A DNA stretch of 64,000 bases from Enterobacteriaceae bacterium UBA7338 (GTDB taxonomy: Bacteria; Pseudomonadota; Gammaproteobacteria; Enterobacterales; Enterobacteriaceae). The notes beneath the pieces were generated by a model, which saw only the letters and a program-made list of their open reading frames with translations, did no database searches and was not told the DNA's origin. The DNA is taken from NCBI GenBank assembly GCA_002480085.1, contig DKPJ01000009.1:35417-99416 (forward strand), written 5' to 3'. Shown piece by piece: positions 60,017-64,000 of the stretch (positions are counted from its first letter, which is position 1; every line of letters begins with the position of its first letter). The translations under genes were made by a program, and so were the position numbers.

Positions 60017-61222
60017 ATGAACGCTTTCAACCCTGCGCAATTTCGTGCTCAGTTTCCGGCGCTTGCCGATGCCGGTATCTACCTGGACTCTGCTGCCACG
60101 GCGCTAAAGCCCCAGGCGGTGATCGACGCAACGCAGCAGTTCTACAGCCTGAGCGCAGGCAACGTCCACCGCAGCCAGTTTGCCGAGGCCCAACGCCTGA
60201 CGGCACGCTACGAAGCGGCGCGGGATCGCGTTGCCGCCCTGCTGAACGCCCCTTCCGGCAAGAATATCGTCTGGACCCGGGGCACCACCGAAGCCATTAA
60301 TATGGTCGCTCAGTGTTACGCCCGCCCGCGCCTGAAAGCGGGAGATGAGATCATCGTCAGCGTGGCCGAGCACCACGCCAACCTGGTGCCGTGGCTAATG
60401 GTGGCCGAGCAGACCGGGGCGCGTGTCGTTCAGCTGCCGCTGGCGGCCAACGGCGTCCCGGACGTTGAGCAGCTTGATGAGCTGATCACGCCTCGCAGCC
60501 GTATTCTCGCTCTCGGGCAGATGTCCAACGTCACCGGCGGCTGTCCGGATCTGGCCCGCGCGATTGCTTACGCCCATAGCGCAGGGATGGTGGTCGTGGT
60601 CGATGGCGCGCAGGGGGCGGTGCACTTCCCCGCCGACGTCCAGAAGTTGGGCATTGACTTCTACGCCTTCTCTGGCCACAAGCTCTATGGCCCGACCGGC
60701 ATCGGCGTGCTCTACGGCAAGGCCAGCCTGCTGGATGAGATGTCCCCCTGGCTGGGCGGCGGCAAGATGATCGCCGAGGTGACCTTTGACGGCTTTACGA
60801 CCCAGCCCGTTCCGTATCGCCTGGAGGCAGGCACGCCGAACGTCGCCGGGGTGATAGGACTCTGCGCCGCCCTGGAGTGGCTCGAGGGGTTTGATATCGT
60901 GCAGGCGGAGAGCTATAGCCGTGGCCTGGCAACCCTGGCCGAAGAGGCGCTGGCCCAGCGGCCGGGTTTCCGCTCGTTCCGCTGCCAGGACTCCAGCCTG
61001 CTGGCGTTCGATTTTGCCGGGGTGCACCACAGCGATATGGTTACCCTGCTGGCGGAGTATGGCATCGCCCTGCGCGCCGGGCAGCACTGCGCCCAGCCGC
61101 TGCTGGCAGCCCTTGGCGTGAGCGGGACGCTGCGCGCCTCGTTTGCCCCCTACAACACGAAAGCGGACGTCGATGCGCTGGTTAATGCCGTCGATCGCGC
61201 CCTTGATATACTGGTGGATTGA
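60017..61222 (+). CDS. csdA: Cysteine desulfurase CsdA
   Basis: 401 residues from the ATG at 60017 (E. coli 401); the open frame extends 12 codons upstream without match. CsdA takes sulfur from cysteine and passes it to CsdE. The PLP Lys is in FSGHKLYGPTG (about residue 222) and the persulfide Cys in RAGQHCAQPL (about 358). AGGAATTTT precedes the start. Its stop overlaps the csdE ATG. Confidence 0.97.
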   Translation: MNAFNPAQFRAQFPALADAGIYLDSAATALKPQAVIDATQQFYSLSAGNVHRSQFAEAQRLTARYEAARDRVAALLNAPSGKNIVWTRGTTEAINMVAQCYARPRLKAGDEIIVSVAEHHANLVPWLMVAEQTGARVVQLPLAANGVPDVEQLDELITPRSRILALGQMSNVTGGCPDLARAIAYAHSAGMVVVVDGAQGAVHFPADVQKLGIDFYAFSGHKLYGPTGIGVLYGKASLLDEMSPWLGGGKMIAEVTFDGFTTQPVPYRLEAGTPNVAGVIGLCAALEWLEGFDIVQAESYSRGLATLAEEALAQRPGFRSFRCQDSSLLAFDFAGVHHSDMVTLLAEYGIALRAGQHCAQPLLAALGVSGTLRASFAPYNTKADVDALVNAVDRALDILVD

Positions 61223-61665
61223 TGACTAGCCCAGCTTTTGCCGGACACCCGTTTGGCACCGCCGTCACCGAAGAGACGCTAAAAAAGACCTTTGGCCCGC
61301 TGACCCAGTGGGAAGATAAGTATCGCCAGCTCATCATGCTCGGCAAGCAGCTGCCGCCCCTGTCGGAAGAGCTAAAGGCGCAGGCCCGGGAGATCCCCGG
61401 CTGTGAAAATCGGGTCTGGCTCGGCCATACCCCCGCGGCGACGGGAAAAATACACTTCTTCGGTGATAGCGAGGGGCGTATCGTGCGCGGCCTGCTGGCG
61501 GTGCTGCTGACCGCCATCGAGGGGAAAAGCGCCGAAGCGCTGCTGGGGAGCGATCCGCTGGCGCTGTTTGATGAGCTGGGCCTGCGTGCCCAGCTGAGCG
61601 CCTCGCGTAACCAGGGCCTGACGGCGCTGAGCGAGGCGGTAGTTGAGGCGGCGAAGCAAGTATGA
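61222..61665 (+). CDS. csdE: Sulfur acceptor protein CsdE
   Basis: 147 residues (E. coli 147) from the ATG at 61222, overlapping the csdA stop (TGATG). CsdE takes sulfur from CsdA at Cys61, which is present in IPGCENRVWLGH. It works with TcdA, encoded next on the opposite strand. Confidence 0.97.
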   Translation: MTSPAFAGHPFGTAVTEETLKKTFGPLTQWEDKYRQLIMLGKQLPPLSEELKAQAREIPGCENRVWLGHTPAATGKIHFFGDSEGRIVRGLLAVLLTAIEGKSAEALLGSDPLALFDELGLRAQLSASRNQGLTALSEAVVEAAKQV

Positions 61666-61668
61666 AAA

Positions 61669-61820
61669 CGCCGGGTGGCGGCTTCGCCTTACCCGGCCTA
61701 CGGTGAGCACGGTACACTGCGTAGGCCCGGTAAGCGTCAGCGCCACCAGGCGTTACTCTGCTGATGCTGCAATGCCGGGCGGCACTGCGTTTACCCGGCC
61801 TACGTCTTACCCGGCCTACG
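61669..61820. repeat. BIME: cluster of about four REP units between csdE and tcdA
   Basis: Alternating units: AACGCCGGGTGGCGGCTTCG with TTACCCGGCCTACGG, GTAGGCCCGGTAAGCGTCAG with CACCAGGCGTTAC, ATGCCGGGCGGCACTGCG with TTACCCGGCCTACG, and a last partial TTACCCGGCCTACGCG. The genes on both sides are convergent. Confidence 0.9.
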
Positions 61821-61822
61821 CG

Positions 61823-62629
61823 TTACGAAGAGCGGGCGGCTTTTGCCATCATCTTCTTCAGCGCGTGGGAGACCGCCACGAAGCCAAAGGTAGCGGTGAC
61901 CATGGTCGCCGCGCCAAAGCCGGAGGCGCAGTCCATCCGCTTTGGCCCCTCCGCCGTGCTCTTCATGGCGCATACCGAGCCGTCCGCCTGCGGGTAGACC
62001 AGCGCCTCGGTAGAGAAGACGCAATCCACGCCCAGCTTGCCCTTGCTGTTCTTCACCACGCCAAAGTCGCTTTTCAGCCGCTCGCGCAGCTTGGCCGCCA
62101 GCGGATCCTGAATCGTCTTCGCCAGATCGCTGACCTGAATCTGCGTCGGATCGATCTGCCCGCCCGCACCGCCGGTGGTGACCAGCGGAATTTTATACCG
62201 ACGGCAGTAGGCGATCAGCGCCGCCTTGGGCCGCACGCTGTCGATCGCGTCGATGACGTAGGTGAAGTCCTTGTTCAGCAGCGTCGCCACGTTGTCGGCG
62301 GTGACGAAGTCATCCACCACCGTCACCAGGCATTCGGGGTTGATCTGGCGGATGCGGTCCGCCATCACCTCGGCCTTGGCCAGCCCGACGCTGTCGCGCA
62401 GGGCGTGGATCTGCCGGTTGGTGTTGGTCACGCAGACGTCGTCCATGTCGATCAGCGTAATCGCGCCAATCCCGGTGCGGGCCAGCGCTTCCGCGGCCCA
62501 GGAGCCGACGCCACCAATGCCGATCACGCAGATATGCGCGCGGGCAAACAGCGCCAGCGCATCTTCACCATACAACCGCGCCGTGCCGCCAAAACGCTGA
62601 CGCCAGGCATCGCTGATTACCACAGACAT
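61823..62629 (-). CDS. tcdA: tRNA threonylcarbamoyladenosine dehydratase TcdA (CsdL)
   Basis: 268 residues (E. coli 268). It cyclises t6A37 in tRNA to ct6A in an ATP-dependent way. The E1-like adenylation domain has GIGGVGSWAAEALARTG (about 37-53), DMDDVCVTNTNRQ, and the VTTGGAGGQIDPTQI loop. CsdA-CsdE give sulfur or stimulate it, and all three genes are clustered here. Confidence 0.97.
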   Translation of the reverse strand: MSVVISDAWRQRFGGTARLYGEDALALFARAHICVIGIGGVGSWAAEALARTGIGAITLIDMDDVCVTNTNRQIHALRDSVGLAKAEVMADRIRQINPECLVTVVDDFVTADNVATLLNKDFTYVIDAIDSVRPKAALIAYCRRYKIPLVTTGGAGGQIDPTQIQVSDLAKTIQDPLAAKLRERLKSDFGVVKNSKGKLGVDCVFSTEALVYPQADGSVCAMKSTAEGPKRMDCASGFGAATMVTATFGFVAVSHALKKMMAKAARSS

Positions 62630-62670
62630 AAGACCTCAGATATCTAAATTGGGCGCGCAGATTAGCATAT

Positions 62671-63774
62671 TCAGCCGCTAAAGACGTTACCGGTTCCTGC
62701 CCCCGGTGCGTTTTTCAGCACCCAGACGCGACCGTAGTGGTTATACCATCCGGCGCGGTGCCCGGCGTCAGGACCAATCCCCTGATAGATATCGAAGTGC
62801 TGGCCCTTGATTGCGCCACCCACGTCGAGGGCAACCATCAGGCGCAGCTCGTACTGACCGTTAAACTTGCCGTTGTTATCCAGCAGCGGGACCTCTGCCA
62901 GCAGCGTGGTCCCCGCCGGAATAATGCTGCGATCCGAGGCCACCGAGGCCCGACCAATCAGCGGCACGGCGCTGGCCCCTTTCACCGGCGCATAGGACTG
63001 CGGCTTGAAGAAGACAAAGGAAGGGTTCTGCTCCAGCAGCTCCTGCACCTCGGCCGGACTGTGGGTCTCCCCCCAGTGACGGATCGCCTGCATCGACATA
63101 TCTTCGCGCTTCACTTCCCCGCGATCGATCAGCACCTTACCAATGCTGCGGTAGGCGTGGCCGTTTTTACCGCCGTAGCTAAAGAAGTTCAGCGGGCTGC
63201 CGTCGCCAAAATCGATATAGCCGCTGCCCTGTACGTCCATAATAAAGTTGTCCATCAGCGAGTTGCTGTAGGCCAGCACGTAGCTGTCGCTCAGCGCGCC
63301 GGAGTAAATCTCTGCCCGGGACGGCAGGCGGCCGCGCTTAGGCGGCATACGATAGATAGGATACTGGAACTCGCCCTGCCGGGTATGGCGGGCCTGTACC
63401 ACCGGCGTATAGTAGCCGGTAAACTGGACGTTGCCGTAGTTATCGGTGCCGTTCATCTGCCAGGCATCAATGCCGTACTGGCGCATGGTGCGGGTATCGC
63501 CTCCGGCGCGCAGCCACTCCTGCACCGCGCTATAGACGGCGCTCTGGTTGCCGTAGAGGCGCGGCGAGGCGCTGCGGATCTGGCCAACCTGCTGGGCAAA
63601 GTCACCGCCGTTAATAGGCGCCCCAACCGCATCGGGCTGGTTTACCAGGGTGAAAGGCTGGGTTAATTTCCCGTCTTCATACTGTTGACCGCGATCGGTC
63701 GGTTTCGAGGAGCAGGCGGCAAGCAAAGCCAGCGCTGCGCCCGTTAGGAGATACTTCGACCAACGTCCTTTCAT
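62671..63774 (-). CDS. mltA: Membrane-bound lytic murein transglycosylase A
   Basis: 367 residues from the second of two adjacent ATG codons (E. coli 365). Lipobox LAAC gives lipidated Cys21. MltA cleaves glycan strands with formation of 1,6-anhydro ends. The double-psi barrel carries the catalytic Asp in VALDVGGAIKGQHFDIYQGIG (about residue 308-310). The C-terminus has two extra residues (APGAGTGNVFSG). In E. coli amiC and the metZWV tRNAs follow on the other side. Confidence 0.96.
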   Translation of the reverse strand: MKGRWSKYLLTGAALALLAACSSKPTDRGQQYEDGKLTQPFTLVNQPDAVGAPINGGDFAQQVGQIRSASPRLYGNQSAVYSAVQEWLRAGGDTRTMRQYGIDAWQMNGTDNYGNVQFTGYYTPVVQARHTRQGEFQYPIYRMPPKRGRLPSRAEIYSGALSDSYVLAYSNSLMDNFIMDVQGSGYIDFGDGSPLNFFSYGGKNGHAYRSIGKVLIDRGEVKREDMSMQAIRHWGETHSPAEVQELLEQNPSFVFFKPQSYAPVKGASAVPLIGRASVASDRSIIPAGTTLLAEVPLLDNNGKFNGQYELRLMVALDVGGAIKGQHFDIYQGIGPDAGHRAGWYNHYGRVWVLKNAPGAGTGNVFSG

Positions 63775-63942
63775 CATCTCTCATCTTTTTGGTTAACCAG
63801 GGGGCGTGATGAAGATAACAAACCAGTTTCGCTAATGAAATGCGTAATAGGGGACTTAAGGGCAATTACGTTTAAAAAACGCGCATTTTGTGCCATTTTT
63901 ATGCAGATGCTTTCATTATTTAACAATTTTTTCGAAAAAGGG

Positions 63943-63970
63943 TTGCGTCAAAGAGCGAGCGGAGTATAGT
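63943..63970 (+). promoter_or_regulatory. Promoter of the initiator tRNA operon
   Basis: TTGCGT (63943-63948) and TATAGT (63965-63970) are 16 bp apart. The following GCGCTTCC is a GC-rich discriminator, typical of stable-RNA promoters under stringent control by ppGpp. Confidence 0.7.
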
Positions 63971-63983
63971 GCGCTTCCACGGA

Positions 63984-64000
63984 CGCGGGGTGGAGCAGCC
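63984..64000 (+). tRNA. Initiator tRNA-Met (CAU), first 17 nt, cut by window edge
   Basis: CGCGGGGTGGAGCAGCC is exactly the 5' end of enterobacterial tRNA-fMet, with the unpaired first C of initiator tRNA. Position after mltA equals that of metZ in the E. coli metZWV operon. The anticodon is not in the window. Confidence 0.88.

Overview
The window is chromosomal DNA from a member of the Enterobacteriaceae that is close to, but not, Escherichia coli. Core proteins (MutS, RpoS, Pcm, CysDNC, CysJIH, Eno, PyrG, RelA, BarA, SdaB, GcvA, CsdA, MltA) match the E. coli proteins in length and almost residue for residue. Gene order follows E. coli from mutS-rpoS to mltA and the metZWV tRNA operon, with several local differences. 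Core GC is visibly high. Four places are markedly AT-rich and look accessory. The genus cannot be fixed from sequence reading alone; an Enterobacter, Leclercia, Kluyvera or Citrobacter relative would fit.

Layout. 1-4.9 kb: the upstream end of a type VI secretion (T6SS) operon on the minus strand (SH3 lipoprotein, tssJ, tssK, tssL, tssM running off the left edge). 4.9-5.8 kb: an AT-rich 917-bp gap with three inverted repeats. 5.8-20.2 kb: mutS, osmC, rpoS, nlpD, pcm, surE, truD, ispF, ispD, ftsB, ygbE, cysC, cysN, cysD, iap. 20.2-24.0 kb: the iap-cysH interval, which in E. coli holds the type I-E cas operon. Here it holds a broken MqsA-like antitoxin, a ParS/RES toxin-antitoxin pair, small ORFs, a cas-less three-repeat CRISPR with its leader, and a peptidoglycan hydrolase plus LprI-type inhibitor pair lying between two copies of the cysH 3' end. 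24.0-46.6 kb: cysH, cysI, cysJ, queD, queE, eno, pyrG, mazG, relA, rlmD, barA, a glycerate kinase gene, gudD, gudX, gudP, yqcA. 46.6-48.0 kb: an AT-rich insertion with two convergent unknown genes that splits yqcA from truC. 48.0-64.0 kb: truC, yqcC, csrB RNA, syd, queF, ppnN, sdaC, sdaB, xni, rlmM, ygdD, gcvA, gcvB RNA, ygdI, csdA, csdE, tcdA, mltA, and the first 17 nt of an initiator tRNA-Met gene.

How the genes work together. The cys genes form two halves of assimilatory sulfate reduction (CysDNC activation; CysJIH reduction). ispD-ispF serve the isoprenoid MEP pathway. queD, queE and queF serve queuosine synthesis. The glycerate kinase-gudD-gudX-gudP block serves glucarate catabolism. BarA sits about 9 kb from csrB, the regulatory RNA its pathway induces, and a UvrY/SirA-like box is visible upstream of csrB. 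rpoS with relA, osmC and nlpD gives a stress-related cluster.

The most interesting region is 20.2-24.0 kb. A probable antibacterial effector/immunity module occupies the place of a lost cas operon, and its flanking 245-bp direct repeats record how it arrived. A second candidate effector locus lies at 46.8-47.9 kb. The T6SS genes at the left edge give a plausible, unproven, delivery machine for both.
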